This document shows positions 7,855 through 17,029 of a DNA stretch of 59,349 nucleotides, one piece after another; positions within the stretch are counted from its first letter, which is position 1, and every line of letters begins with the position of its first letter. The notes under the pieces were generated by a model. It made no database searches and was not told the origin of the DNA. It worked only from the letters and a program-made list of their open reading frames with translations. Source of the DNA: JAVWPP01 sp036635835 (GTDB lineage: Bacteria > Bacillota > Clostridia > TANB77 > CAG-465); the NCBI GenBank assembly GCA_036635835.1, contig JAVWPP010000004.1:1-59349 (forward strand), in the 5' to 3' direction. A program made the translations under genes and the position numbers.

Positions 7855-7984
7855 CGTTTATTTATGTTTTTGATGTTATTGTTGCTTATATTTTTATGTT
7901 TTCTTTTATATTTTTTTCTTTTTTTAAACGTAGACTTATTATTTATGTTTTTTGCTTTGCTTTTGCTGTAGACTATAGGCTGCC

Positions 7985-8013
7985 TTGACAAGGTTGCTAG
8001 AAAATGCTATAAT
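7985..8013 (+). promoter_or_regulatory. consensus sigma-A promoter
   Basis: TTGACA (7985-7990), 17 bases, TATAAT (8008-8013), with an extended TGC before the -10. This is a full-consensus promoter. The RNA would start near 8020, leaving a leader of about 40 bases before the 8062 gene. Confidence 0.9.
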
Positions 8014-8061
8014 TTATGTTGTAAATAATATATTAATAGCTTTACAAATGGAGGGCTTTGT

Positions 8062-8514
8062 ATGATTTTATATGAATTAGTATACAAGAATAAGAGATTT
8101 TATGCACGCAAGTATTTTTGCAAGGATAGGTTTACAGTAGAAAGCGGCAAGACTTTTTTCTATGTAGATGATACTTCTAAAGTGCAAGTAGCAGAAAGTG
8201 CTATGCATTCTTTAGATGATGTATATTCTTTAAATGTTATGCCATGCACTCAGTATATGGACTATGCTAGAGCAAGTATAATGTGCCTTAATAGTTCTAA
8301 AGAAAAAGGAATTCTTCTTTTAGTTAATATTCCAGATGAATTTAAAGTTTCAGTTAGAAGTATTAACTGCGCAGATGCTCATAATTTAAATGGATATGCA
8401 CTAGTAAATTCTAAAGATAATATGCAGATGTATATTTCATCTAAAGATATTAAGATACTTGTGCTAAGAAAATGTTCTAATGAGGCTATGTTTGAAACTT
8501 TATGTAGCTATTAA
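8062..8514 (+). CDS. uncharacterised 150-residue protein
   Basis: I do not recognise this protein. It starts MILYELVYKNKRFYARKYF, is soluble with no signal peptide or membrane span, and has scattered cysteines (at about 20, 61, 74, 102, 137, 148). It has an alternating strand pattern with a VNIPDEFKVSVRSINCADAHN segment near residues 93-112. GGAGGGC lies 7 bases before the ATG. It stands alone between a full-consensus promoter and its own strong terminator, so it is probably a highly transcribed monocistronic gene. The neighbours give no functional clue. Confidence 0.8.
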   Translation: MILYELVYKNKRFYARKYFCKDRFTVESGKTFFYVDDTSKVQVAESAMHSLDDVYSLNVMPCTQYMDYARASIMCLNSSKEKGILLLVNIPDEFKVSVRSINCADAHNLNGYALVNSKDNMQMYISSKDIKILVLRKCSNEAMFETLCSY

Positions 8515-8518
8515 AGCA

Positions 8519-8553
8519 AAGAAACGATATATATTTATATATCGTTTCTTTTA
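8519..8553 (+). terminator. terminator of the 8062 gene
   Basis: A perfect 13-bp stem (GAAACGATATATA at 8521-8533 with its complement at 8536-8548) is followed by TTTTATAT. Confidence 0.8.
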
Positions 8554-8625
8554 TATATTTTATCTATTCTCACATCTAAGCTTTAAGTTCTATATTTATC
8601 TTTTTTTCTACGTTTTTCTTTACTT

Positions 8626-8654
8626 TTGCAACTTTTAATGGTATACTGTATACA
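8626..8654 (+). promoter_or_regulatory. promoter of the NUDIX gene
   Basis: TTGCAA (8626-8631), 17 bases, TATACA (8649-8654). An overlapping TATACT at 8642-8647 is an alternative -10. Confidence 0.6.
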
Positions 8655-8705
8655 TAATATTTTTAAAATACATGTATATAATTATACATTTGGAGGTAAT
8701 TTTTT

Positions 8706-9131
8706 ATGGAAAAACAAATGGTAGACGTCGTAGGAATAGCTTTTTTTAAGAACAATTCGCTTCTTATTTCTAAATCTCATAACTGCGCGCACAACAATAA
8801 ATATACTTTAGTTGGTGGAAAAATAGAGAAAGATGAAAGTATATTAGACGCGGCAATTAGAGAGTGCAAAGAGGAAATTGGTAGCAATTTTAATATTACT
8901 AAAGAAGATTTTATACCTATTTTGCATTTTAAAGAACGTGCAGCTTCTGATCCTAATTTGTTTATTAATATATATATTCTACTTTCTACAAAAGAAATAG
9001 ACGTGCCGCTAATTACTAGCGAAGAAATTCTAGACTATAAATGGTATACTTTAAAAGATGGAACAGATATTTTAGGAGATTCTATAAGCAAGCATTTGCT
9101 GAAATATGCTATTTCTAGAAAACTACTTTAA
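8706..9131 (+). CDS. NUDIX hydrolase
   Basis: This 141-residue protein has a complete NUDIX box: GGKIEKDESILDAAI followed by RECKEEIG (G-x5-E-x7-REUxEExG). The fold hydrolyses nucleoside diphosphates linked to another moiety; substrates often include oxidised or damaged nucleotides, but the substrate cannot be read from the sequence. The start ATG follows GGAGGTAA. It is monocistronic, with its own promoter and a terminator shared with the convergent ABC permease gene. Confidence 0.92.
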   Translation: MEKQMVDVVGIAFFKNNSLLISKSHNCAHNNKYTLVGGKIEKDESILDAAIRECKEEIGSNFNITKEDFIPILHFKERAASDPNLFINIYILLSTKEIDVPLITSEEILDYKWYTLKDGTDILGDSISKHLLKYAISRKLL

Positions 9132-9135
9132 AAAA

Positions 9136-9166
9136 AGTGAAGCAATTAATTTTGCTTCATTTTTCA
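9136..9166. terminator. bidirectional terminator between NUDIX and ABC permease genes
   Basis: GAAGCAA (9139-9145) pairs with TTGCTTC (9152-9158), with T-runs on both outer sides. The stop codon of the permease (9157-9159) lies in the stem, so the two converging genes share one compact terminator. Confidence 0.8.
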
Positions 9167-10008
9167 TGCACGTTAGAGAAAAATATATATATTACCATGC
9201 AAATTGCAGAGAATATTACTATGCTAAGCTGGTTAGAAATAGTTAAATATGCACCGTTTCTCTTTAGATTTATGCCAAGCATGTATAGCGCATTTTCGTT
9301 TTTTTCTATGTTTTCTGCTATGTTTCCTACTAATATTTTGCGCATTATGCTTACTACCTCTGCAGGCGGAAAATATATTAATATTTTTTTTAAAGCTTCT
9401 GGGTAGAAATAATGAGGCAAATATGTGCCTGCTAGAAAGCCCATTAGAATTCCGTATAGGTTGGCAAATGTAGAAAATGTGGTTGTGCTTTTCATTTTTT
9501 TTGTTATGCAGTATATTATTAATGAATTTATACAAGAGGATATAAATATGCAAAGTGCTACTTTTATGCTGCAAAAGAGCGGTAATACATCACTATACCA
9601 CGCTTTAAAAAAAATTTCTTCGCATATATACGTAAATATTGTAAACGTAAAAGATACTATTATACTTGAGATTAAGTACGCAGCAGATATTTCAAATTTA
9701 GCTATAGGAGCTATGTTAAAGTCTCTAATAATGCCAGTTTCTCTATCGTTTATGCATATTTGAATTATGCCAAAACAAGTTGTAGTGTTTATTACAACTA
9801 AAAGCCCAGCAAACATTATCCTATCTGTAAAAAGCTTTACATCTGTAGTTTCTAGCATTTGCCCTACTATGTTAAACATAAAGTTTCTTAAAAAAAATAT
9901 ATAAATAGATAGAATAACCGGAATAGAGGCAAGCGATAGGAGGATATTCATCTTGTTTTCTAAAAAAAGAGATAGGTTTCTTGCTACTAAATTTTTTATT
10001 TTTTTCAT
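9157..10008 (-). CDS. ABC-2 type transporter permease
   Basis: The 283-residue protein has about six predicted membrane spans: one near residues 20-40, others near 65-85, 105-130, 145-170 and 180-200, and a last near 260-278. The loop with NDRETGIIRDFNIAPI after the second span is the ABC-2 signature (R-E-x-G...R...-P). It overlaps the ATPase gene upstream by 4 bases (ATGA), so the two form a DrrA/DrrB-like export pair. The substrate is unknown; such pairs export antibiotics, lipids or peptides. Confidence 0.88.
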   Translation of the reverse strand: MKKIKNLVARNLSLFLENKMNILLSLASIPVILSIYIFFLRNFMFNIVGQMLETTDVKLFTDRIMFAGLLVVINTTTCFGIIQICINDRETGIIRDFNIAPIAKFEISAAYLISSIIVSFTFTIFTYICEEIFFKAWYSDVLPLFCSIKVALCIFISSCINSLIIYCITKKMKSTTTFSTFANLYGILMGFLAGTYLPHYFYPEALKKILIYFPPAEVVSIMRKILVGNIAENIEKNENALYMLGINLKRNGAYLTISNQLSIVIFSAICMVIYIFFSNVHEK

Positions 10009-10736
10009 TTTGCACCTTCTTTTAATATGTTTAAATATATATCTTTGAAGTTTGTGCTACTTTGCTGCCTATATATATTTTCTAAACTGTCTATTACAAG
10101 GACTTTTCCACTTTTTAAGATGCATACTTTATCTGCATTATTTACTTCGTCCATGTAGTGCGTTGTGTAGAATATTGTTATATTTAATTTGTTTTTTAAA
10201 TATTTTAAAACTTTCCACATGTTTTCTCTTGCTACTTCATCTAAGCTACTAGATGGTTCGTCTAGTATTAATAGTTTAGGGGCTGGTATTAGGGCTCTTG
10301 CTATCTGAACTAGCCTTTTTTGCCCGCCAGAACATTTAGAATATTTTTTTTGAAATATGTTTTCTATCTTAAGAAGCTTTGCTACTTTTTTTATGCTTTC
10401 TATAAGATCCTCTTTTTCTTCTATGTATAATCCTCCTCTATAGTATAGATTCTGGTATACTGTAAGGTCTAAGTCTAATGTGTCTTCTTGAAATACTACC
10501 CCTATTTTTTTCTTTATTTCGTTTTGTGCTTTATCTATATTTCTACCTTCTATGTATATATTTCCTTCTGTTTTGTATATAAGGGTAGCTAGCATGTTCA
10601 TGGTTGTACTTTTACCTGCTCCATTTGGTCCTAAAAACGCAAATATTTCACCTTTTGCTACGGCAAAATTTATTTTTTTTACGACTTCTTTTCCGTTATA
10701 CGTTTTACTAAGATTAGTTACTTTAATGCATTCCAT
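10005..10736 (-). CDS. ABC transporter ATP-binding protein (DrrA-like)
   Basis: The 243-residue ATPase has Walker A GPNGAGKST (about 36-44), a Q-loop in VFQEDTLDLDLT, signature CSGGQKRL, Walker B LLILDEPSSSLD and H-loop TTHYMDE. It energises the permease encoded immediately downstream. The ATG follows AGGTGAGT. The subfamily is of the daunorubicin/NatA type judged by single-domain size and pairing with an ABC-2 permease. Confidence 0.93.
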   Translation of the reverse strand: MECIKVTNLSKTYNGKEVVKKINFAVAKGEIFAFLGPNGAGKSTTMNMLATLIYKTEGNIYIEGRNIDKAQNEIKKKIGVVFQEDTLDLDLTVYQNLYYRGGLYIEEKEDLIESIKKVAKLLKIENIFQKKYSKCSGGQKRLVQIARALIPAPKLLILDEPSSSLDEVARENMWKVLKYLKNKLNITIFYTTHYMDEVNNADKVCILKSGKVLVIDSLENIYRQQSSTNFKDIYLNILKEGAK

Positions 10737-10768
10737 ATACTCACCTATTTATCTATATGCACAGCGTA

Positions 10769-10798
10769 AAAAAAAATGCAGCAATATTTAATTGCTAC
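10769..10798 (-). terminator. terminator of the SNF2 helicase gene
   Basis: On the minus strand GTAGCAAT and ATTGCTGC form a stem with an AT-rich loop, followed by TTTTTTTT (the A-run from 10769). Confidence 0.8.
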
Positions 10799-10810
10799 AC
10801 TTTGTATGGC

Positions 10811-13800
10811 TTAATCAAAAAGTTTCATGAGATCTTCGTTGCTTAACTTAGTTATAAAGGTTTCTTCAGTAGTTAATAAATCTTCTGTAAGCTTAGATTT
10901 TTTTTGTTGTAATTCATTTATTTTTTCCTCTATAGAATTTTCAGTTATGCATTTATATACCTGTACATTATTTTTTTGACCTATTCTGTATGTCCTATCT
11001 GTTGCTTGGTTTTCTGCAGATAAATTCCACCACGGATCGTAATGTATAACCATATCTGCGCCAGTTAGGTTTAAACCTGTTCCTCCGGCTTTTAGCGATA
11101 TTAGGAAAACTTTCACGTCGCTACTTTCGTTAAATTCATCTACCATTTCAATTCTTTTATCTACTTTTGTTTGACCTGTTAGCTTGAAATATTTAATGTG
11201 CTCTTTATTAAATTCTTTTTCTATAATGTCAAACATAGAAGTAAACTGAGAAAATATTAGTATTTTATGACCGCTTAATATAGCCTCTTTAACTAAGTCC
11301 ATGCACTGATTAAGCTTGCTACTTTCTCCATCATAGTCTTCTAAAAAGAGCGATGGATGGCAACATATTTGTCTTAACCTTGTTAAAAGTGCTAATATTT
11401 TAATTTTACTTTTGTTTATAGTATTTACTTTCAACTCATCTGCAAGTTCTTGTTTTGCTCTTGCTAAATGTGAGATGTATAAGTTTTTTTGCTCCTCTGT
11501 CATTTCATTTTTTATAACCGTTATAGTCTTGTCTGGAAGCTCAGTTAGTACTTCTTTCTTTAAACGTCTTAATATAAAGGGAGCAATAAGCATTCTTAAT
11601 TTTGCTAGTGCTTTTGAATCTTGGTCTTTTACAATAGGAGATTCAAACTTTTTCTTAAATTTAGCGTATGTGAATAGATAGCCTGGCATTATATAATCAA
11701 AAATAGACCAAAGCTCTGCTAGTGAGTTTTCTACAGGCGTACCTGTTAAAGCAAATCTAGTTTCTGCATTTATTCTTTTAAGCGCGCTTGCGTTTTGCGT
11801 ATTTGAGTTTTTAACGTACTGCGCTTCATCTGCTATTATATATTTGAAGCTACATTTTAATTCATCATATAAATCTACATCTCTTTTTAAAAGATCGTAT
11901 GATGTAATTGCTACATCTACGCTATTTATTTTTTTTATTTTTGCTTTTCTTTCTGAAGCTTTTCCGTCTATAATTTCAACTGTTATATCCGCTGCAAATT
12001 TACTTAATTCGTTTTTCCAGTTTAAAGATAGCGAACTTGGGCAAACTACAAGAGTTGTTTTTCTTTTTGCTTTTGTTTCTTCTAAATATGTTGAAACAAG
12101 CGAAATTACTTGAAGAGTTTTACCAAGTCCCATGTCATCTGCAAGGATTCCTCCAAATTTATATTCGTCTAAAGTTTTAAGCCATTTTACTCCTGTTTTT
12201 TGATATGTTCTTAATATTTTATTGAATTTTTTAGATATTTTAATATCGTCATCTTCTACGTTTTTATCTATATGGTTTACTATTTCTATATATTCTTTGT
12301 CTTTTTCTATGTTTGAAGTTTTAACTTTATCTAATATTTTATTTAAATATATACTTCTATACATTGGAACTTTTATTTTGCCTTCTGCTATTTGTTTAGT
12401 ATCTAGCGCCATTCCATCTGTTATGTCCGCTATGAAATCTATGTTTTCATTTTTTTCTAAGTTGATAAATGTTCCATCTTTAAGTCTTACATATCTTATT
12501 TTCTTTTTATATGCATCCATTATGTTTTCTATTTCTTTTGGCTTTATGTTGAAGTTTTTTAAATCTATGCTTAGTAGATTGTTTTCTATTTTTATACCTA
12601 TTGTACCTATCTTAGGCTGCACTATTGTCCTTGCTTTAAAGTTTTCTGTTACTAGCACTTCGTATTTTCTTGTGTATTCTTCTATTTCATCTGTTAGGAA
12701 ATGATATATTTGCTCGTCATCTGCTAAGGTGTATTTACCTTCTAATACGTTAAAGCCAGTTCTTGCAAATACATTTTCCGCTTTTCTTTCTTCTGCTACA
12801 TTTCTAAGAAATTCTTTTTTTTCTGTTAATGGATTAAATTCTATGTCTCCATAGCAGTACATGCACTCCATTATGATGTCTGCATCTTTGCTGTAGTCTA
12901 ACTTAAGCTTAACGCTTAATTTTTTGGGCATTAGTTTTTCTATATCTATTTTATCTAGCGTATCTTTGCTTAAGTATTTATCTGGCTCTTTTAGTACATT
13001 TCCTAAAAATACTCCAAGTAGCTTTTTATTTACTGTTATACTTGGTGAAAAGGTTTTTTGTATCTGCATTGCTAGTTTTAACTCTTCGTGCTTTTCTTTT
13101 TTGCTTACTTTGTATATTTTACTGCTTGCTATATAATAGTCAAAAAGTTCTCCGCATATTGGTTTTAGAGAGGAGTATTGTAAGTTGCTTTTTATTTCGT
13201 ATTTATTGTCATTTATTTTGTATATATCGTATGTAACCTCTGGTATTTCTGATACTATTTCTAAATATGTGTCATCTATATTAAGGGGTATTTGCTTTTC
13301 TTCGTATTTTGTAAGTATGCTGTCTATTTCTGCTTTTTCTAGTACTATTTCTTTTCTATTTACTGTTGCATATGTATACCCTGATATGTTGCTATTTGCA
13401 TATTTAATATGTTCTCCGTATTTTTTTATTAGGTCTATGATAGGCTTACTTTCTTCTGTGAACTCTTCTTCTAGGTGCCTCATAGATAGTTTTGCTCCAT
13501 ATTTATATGGTTCTTTTTCTCTCATTCTATCTGCAAATTCATCTAGTGTTTTTATTTTGTACATTTGCTTTGTTCCTATTTTAAACTCACAGCTTAGGGT
13601 GCTTCTAGAGCTATCGTACTTGAAAACAGGCTCTATTTTTACTGCTCCGTTTTGCGGGTAATTTTTAGGCTCTGCTTCTGATGGATCTTTTGCTTCTTCT
13701 CCTTCTATGTACTTATTAAGTAGCTTTTCTGCTTTATGTAATTCTATTTCTTCCATTCTTCTTATAAATATCTTTTCTTCTACTTTTTCTCTATCTTTAT

Positions 13801-14134
13801 AGTAGTCTATAAGCTCATCTTCGTTTAGGTCTTTAAGGGTTGCATTGTCTGTGTATTCTAGAATTGTAGCTATAATATGTTTGCACATGTGAGTGTTTTT
13901 TTCGTAGTCTGGGCAGCTGCAAGTATATGTTAGAAATTTTCTATAGAAGTTATATTTTATGTATATGTTATACACTGATGTTCCGTTTACTTTAGATGCA
14001 ATATTTACGGTTTCATCTTCTTCATTTTCTATTCTATTTATTGATACTTTTTGCGCTAATACATATCTTTTTCCTGCGATATACCTGTTTGTATATTCTG
14101 GAACGTGGTATTTTAATCTTTCTTCTATATACAT
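10811..14134 (-). CDS. SWIM-domain SNF2-family helicase
   Basis: This protein of 1107 residues has a SWIM zinc finger (TYTCSCPDYEKNTHMCKHI, about residues 70-90), a bacterial SNF2-associated domain, and a SNF2 ATPase core: DDMGLGKTLQ, DEAQYVKN, LTGTPVENSLAELWSIFD, then a helicase C-lobe with GTGLNLTGADMVIHYDPWWN and DRTYRIGQ. Such proteins are DNA translocases of unclear role in bacteria. The ATG at 14134 is chosen because AGGAGTGT lies upstream at good spacing. An in-frame ATG at 14212 would lie upstream of the -10 box at 14162-14167 and could not be in the mRNA. Confidence 0.93.
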   Translation of the reverse strand: MYIEERLKYHVPEYTNRYIAGKRYVLAQKVSINRIENEEDETVNIASKVNGTSVYNIYIKYNFYRKFLTYTCSCPDYEKNTHMCKHIIATILEYTDNATLKDLNEDELIDYYKDREKVEEKIFIRRMEEIELHKAEKLLNKYIEGEEAKDPSEAEPKNYPQNGAVKIEPVFKYDSSRSTLSCEFKIGTKQMYKIKTLDEFADRMREKEPYKYGAKLSMRHLEEEFTEESKPIIDLIKKYGEHIKYANSNISGYTYATVNRKEIVLEKAEIDSILTKYEEKQIPLNIDDTYLEIVSEIPEVTYDIYKINDNKYEIKSNLQYSSLKPICGELFDYYIASSKIYKVSKKEKHEELKLAMQIQKTFSPSITVNKKLLGVFLGNVLKEPDKYLSKDTLDKIDIEKLMPKKLSVKLKLDYSKDADIIMECMYCYGDIEFNPLTEKKEFLRNVAEERKAENVFARTGFNVLEGKYTLADDEQIYHFLTDEIEEYTRKYEVLVTENFKARTIVQPKIGTIGIKIENNLLSIDLKNFNIKPKEIENIMDAYKKKIRYVRLKDGTFINLEKNENIDFIADITDGMALDTKQIAEGKIKVPMYRSIYLNKILDKVKTSNIEKDKEYIEIVNHIDKNVEDDDIKISKKFNKILRTYQKTGVKWLKTLDEYKFGGILADDMGLGKTLQVISLVSTYLEETKAKRKTTLVVCPSSLSLNWKNELSKFAADITVEIIDGKASERKAKIKKINSVDVAITSYDLLKRDVDLYDELKCSFKYIIADEAQYVKNSNTQNASALKRINAETRFALTGTPVENSLAELWSIFDYIMPGYLFTYAKFKKKFESPIVKDQDSKALAKLRMLIAPFILRRLKKEVLTELPDKTITVIKNEMTEEQKNLYISHLARAKQELADELKVNTINKSKIKILALLTRLRQICCHPSLFLEDYDGESSKLNQCMDLVKEAILSGHKILIFSQFTSMFDIIEKEFNKEHIKYFKLTGQTKVDKRIEMVDEFNESSDVKVFLISLKAGGTGLNLTGADMVIHYDPWWNLSAENQATDRTYRIGQKNNVQVYKCITENSIEEKINELQQKKSKLTEDLLTTEETFITKLSNEDLMKLFD

Positions 14135-14161
14135 TTTACACTCCTTTTTTATTGTTCTTAT

Positions 14162-14190
14162 ATTATACCACAGTTTGCGGTGTTTTTCTA
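14162..14190 (-). promoter_or_regulatory. promoter of the SNF2 helicase gene
   Basis: Minus-strand TAGAAA (14185-14190), 17 bases, TATAAT (14162-14167), with TGTGG just before the -10 (extended -10 type). Confidence 0.7.
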
Positions 14191-14199
14191 CTTTTGCAA

Positions 14200-14240
14200 A
14201 GAAAATAGGCAATATGTATTACTATTGCCTATTTTTTTTA
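14200..14240 (-). terminator. terminator of pyruvate kinase gene
   Basis: AAAATAGGCAATA (14202-14214) pairs with TATTGCCTATTTT (14223-14235). T-rich tracts lie on both sides. Confidence 0.8.
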
Positions 14241-14289
14241 AAACATATGAGTGACTTTTTTATCTCTTTTTTTGTTTTTTTATATCTAG

Positions 14290-15705
14290 TTATTTTATTT
14301 TTTGGATTTTAATCATATCTGATTCTTCTCCGTCTATAACAGAGCCACCAGCTACTACAACTAAATCTTCTTCTTTTACTATTTTAGAATACTTAGCTAT
14401 TTTTATGCTTTCTTTAAGCATGTCTTCTACGCTATCGTACTTACAAGTTAGGATAGGTTTAACTGCAAAATATAGGTTAAGCTGCCTTAGCGCTACTTCA
14501 TCTATAACTTCTGCAATGATTGGTACTGCTGGATAATTGCTTGAAATTAATCTAGCTGTTCTACCACTTTTACTAAGCACTACTAAAGCTTTGGCATTTA
14601 TATAATGTGCTGCATTACATGATGCTATACTTATTGCATTAGCTATATTTACATTTAATTTTAGCTGATTGTTTGCAAAATTTTCTTTATAATCTATAGC
14701 TTTTTCTGTTTCTTCTGCAATTTCTGACATTGCTTTTACTGCTTCTATTGGATATTTTCCTGCTGCAGATTCCCCAGAAAGCATTATGCAAGTTGTTCCA
14801 TCGTATATTGCATTTGCTACGTCTGAAACTTCTGCTCTAGTTGGCCTTGCATTTTGTATCATGGACTCAAGCATTTGAGTTGCGGTTATAACAAACTTAC
14901 CTGCTCTATAGCATTTTTCTATCATCTTCTTTTGGATTTGAGGAATTTTTTTAAATGAAAGTTCTACGCCCATATCTCCTCTTGCAACCATTATTCCATC
15001 GGACGCTTCTATAATAGAATCTAGGTTTTTTACGCCATCTACACTTTCTATTTTTGAAATTATTTTCACTTGTTTTGCTCCGTTATCGTCTAAAACTTTA
15101 CGTATTTCGTATACATCTCTAGCTGTTCTAACAAATGATGCTGCAACAAAATCTATCCCTTGCTGTATTCCAAATATAATATCTGCTTCATCTACAGAGC
15201 TTATGTAATCCATTGGTATGTAGACTCCGGGGATATTTATACTTTTTCTATTGCTTATTTTACCACCAACTAATACTTTACAAACTATATTTTTCCCTAC
15301 TATTTCTTTTACTTTCAAAGAAATTTTACCATCGTCAACTAGAATAGCTGTGTTTATTTTAATTGCTTCTGCAAGTTTACTATATGTTAATCCAACTCCA
15401 TTTTCGTCCCCTACTCTGTCGTCTGAAAAAAGTGTGAAATCTTGTCCCTCTTTTAATATTGCCATTTCATCTTTAAAAGTTTTTACTCTTATTTCTGGTC
15501 CTTTTGTATCTAACAACATAGGAATAGGCAAATTAAGCTCATCTCTTACTTTTTTTAATCTATCCATTCTTACTTTTTGTTCATCATGTGTGCCATGCGA
15601 AAAGTTGAATCTTGCGCAGTCCATTCCGTTTAGCATAAGGTCTCTTAACTTTTCCTCTGTATCTACGGCTGGGCCTAGTGTACATATTATTTTTGTTTTT
15701 CTCAT
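14290..15705 (-). CDS. pyk: pyruvate kinase
   Basis: Pyruvate kinase transfers phosphate from PEP to ADP in the last step of glycolysis. The 471-residue protein starts MRKTKIICTLGPA, contains the signature SKIES (Lys at the active site), DGIMVARGDMGVE, ITATQMLESMIQNARPTRAE, and the C-terminal alpha/beta domain. Length is that of the short form without the extra PEP-utilizer domain found in bacilli. The start is fixed by the conserved N-terminus, yet no Shine-Dalgarno lies next to it; see the separate ribosome-binding entry. Confidence 0.97.
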   Translation of the reverse strand: MRKTKIICTLGPAVDTEEKLRDLMLNGMDCARFNFSHGTHDEQKVRMDRLKKVRDELNLPIPMLLDTKGPEIRVKTFKDEMAILKEGQDFTLFSDDRVGDENGVGLTYSKLAEAIKINTAILVDDGKISLKVKEIVGKNIVCKVLVGGKISNRKSINIPGVYIPMDYISSVDEADIIFGIQQGIDFVAASFVRTARDVYEIRKVLDDNGAKQVKIISKIESVDGVKNLDSIIEASDGIMVARGDMGVELSFKKIPQIQKKMIEKCYRAGKFVITATQMLESMIQNARPTRAEVSDVANAIYDGTTCIMLSGESAAGKYPIEAVKAMSEIAEETEKAIDYKENFANNQLKLNVNIANAISIASCNAAHYINAKALVVLSKSGRTARLISSNYPAVPIIAEVIDEVALRQLNLYFAVKPILTCKYDSVEDMLKESIKIAKYSKIVKEEDLVVVAGGSVIDGEESDMIKIQKIK

Positions 15706-15741
15706 ATCTTACTTATATAGCTATTGCTATATTCTCCTTTC
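15706..15741 (-). promoter_or_regulatory. unusual ribosome binding site of pyk, SD separated from ATG by a hairpin
   Basis: The only good Shine-Dalgarno, AAGGAG (15734-15739), is 28 bases from the ATG. Between them ATATAGC and GCTATAT (15715-15721 and 15726-15732) form a 7-bp stem with a 4-base loop. If folded, the effective SD-to-ATG distance becomes about 10 bases. The weak AAG next to the ATG is the alternative. Confidence 0.5.
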
Positions 15742-15794
15742 TTATTTCTTCCTCTTTATTATACATTATTTTATACTTTTATCCTATACATATG

Positions 15795-15835
15795 CTAAAA
15801 AAAGTGCATCATTTTTATATGACGCGCTTTTTCTC
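15795..15835 (-). terminator. terminator of the 357-residue protein gene
   Basis: An imperfect stem, AAAAGTGCATCAT with ATGACGCGCTTTT, is followed by T-rich sequence on each side. Confidence 0.65.
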
Positions 15836-15837
15836 AT

Positions 15838-16911
15838 TTATTTAATTGCTCTTTTTGTGCTTTCTTCTATTTGATAAAATTTATACTTTTCTTTTATGCT
15901 ATCTAAACTTATATTTTGCATAGATCCTACATGCTCTGCTATGCATGCAAACATTGTTTTTCCTTCTGTTTTGTTTAGATCTTTCTTCCAATCTATGTTT
16001 AATTTATCTAAAGTGTTTGCTAAAATATTTCCTGTATCTGAAAAAGAATCTAGCGTGAAATATTTTCTTCCTTCTTTTGAATTAATATGACTAGTATATT
16101 TATCTATTATTTTAAGGGTATTATATTCTTTAAGCGGCCTATTTAATTTTTCGTTTACTTTGCCTGCTACATACATTTGCGATCCATATATATCTTCTAG
16201 TTTTTCTTCCTCTTTAAGCTGCGGAAACTTTCTAATCCTTTCGCTTCTTACGGTTACATATTCTTTAAGTAAGGTATTTAGACTGTCTATGTTTTTCTCA
16301 TTATCTATCTTATCTAACAAAGTATATTCTAGCGCAAGTAGTGCATAATTTTCTACATCTTTAGGGTATTTTTTTATACCTTTACTAGAAGCATATTCTT
16401 TCTGCATATATGAACTAAAAACTTTAGCGTTTAAAAAATTTGTAAAATGTTCTTTAGATGCCGTAGACACTTTGAAACTATTTTCGTTATATTTAATATA
16501 TGGCACAGTTCTTTCTTTTATTTCAATTTCTCCAAACGTATTAAAGAAAAAAAGCTTATATAGATTTGGCGTATAGTTGCAAAGCCTGTATACTGTAGGC
16601 AGATTAAGCTCAGCCGGCATTTCTATTTCTTGCACATATCCTTTACCTTTTAACTCATCTAAATTAATTATATATGGGCTGCTTCCAGAAAGTATAACGG
16701 GCATTTCATTTAGCTTAAAGGAGCTCCATATTTCTTCTGTGCTATTTTTATATACACTGCATACTTTAGATAACTCATTAAACATTGCTTTATCTGTATC
16801 TGATATATCTGCAAAATCTCTCTTAAATAGCTTGTTTGCGAGAAAATCCCACGCTATGCATACAATAAGTATTCCAACAAAAATTTTTAATATTTTAAAT
16901 CCTTTATCCAT
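15838..16911 (-). CDS. membrane-anchored protein of unknown function
   Basis: This 357-residue protein has one N-terminal membrane span (residues 8-26, FKILKIFVGILIVCIAWDF), so the bulk faces outside the cytoplasm. I do not recognise a firm family. The segment VENYALLALEYTLL (about 190-205) followed by RIRKFP and YGSQMYV resembles the helical part of a group of putative extracytoplasmic gluzincin-like peptidases. No HExxH is present: the corresponding place reads KEHFTNF. If related, it is likely inactive. That link is weak. It sits alone between terminators. The ATG follows AAAGGGAGAAAC. Confidence 0.75.
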   Translation of the reverse strand: MDKGFKILKIFVGILIVCIAWDFLANKLFKRDFADISDTDKAMFNELSKVCSVYKNSTEEIWSSFKLNEMPVILSGSSPYIINLDELKGKGYVQEIEMPAELNLPTVYRLCNYTPNLYKLFFFNTFGEIEIKERTVPYIKYNENSFKVSTASKEHFTNFLNAKVFSSYMQKEYASSKGIKKYPKDVENYALLALEYTLLDKIDNEKNIDSLNTLLKEYVTVRSERIRKFPQLKEEEKLEDIYGSQMYVAGKVNEKLNRPLKEYNTLKIIDKYTSHINSKEGRKYFTLDSFSDTGNILANTLDKLNIDWKKDLNKTEGKTMFACIAEHVGSMQNISLDSIKEKYKFYQIEESTKRAIK

Positions 16912-16979
16912 TGTTTCTCCCTTTAATTATATTTATATAAAATTATATACCAAAGAAAAAAAATTAGCAACTTTCGTAA

Positions 16980-17020
16980 AAAAAAGCATGCACATATATT
17001 GCTACATGCACACGCTTTTA
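16980..17020 (-). terminator. terminator-like hairpin after the 112-residue gene
   Basis: Imperfect GC-containing stem (GCATGCA...TGCACACGC) with A/T runs outside. It would end the minus-strand transcript from 17030. Confidence 0.5.
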
Positions 17021-17029
17021 TTATATATA

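Noticed and set aside
14135..14212. Longer start of the SNF2 helicase at 14212
   Set aside because: The -10 box of its promoter lies at 14162-14167 inside that extension, and AGGAGTGT precedes the inner ATG.
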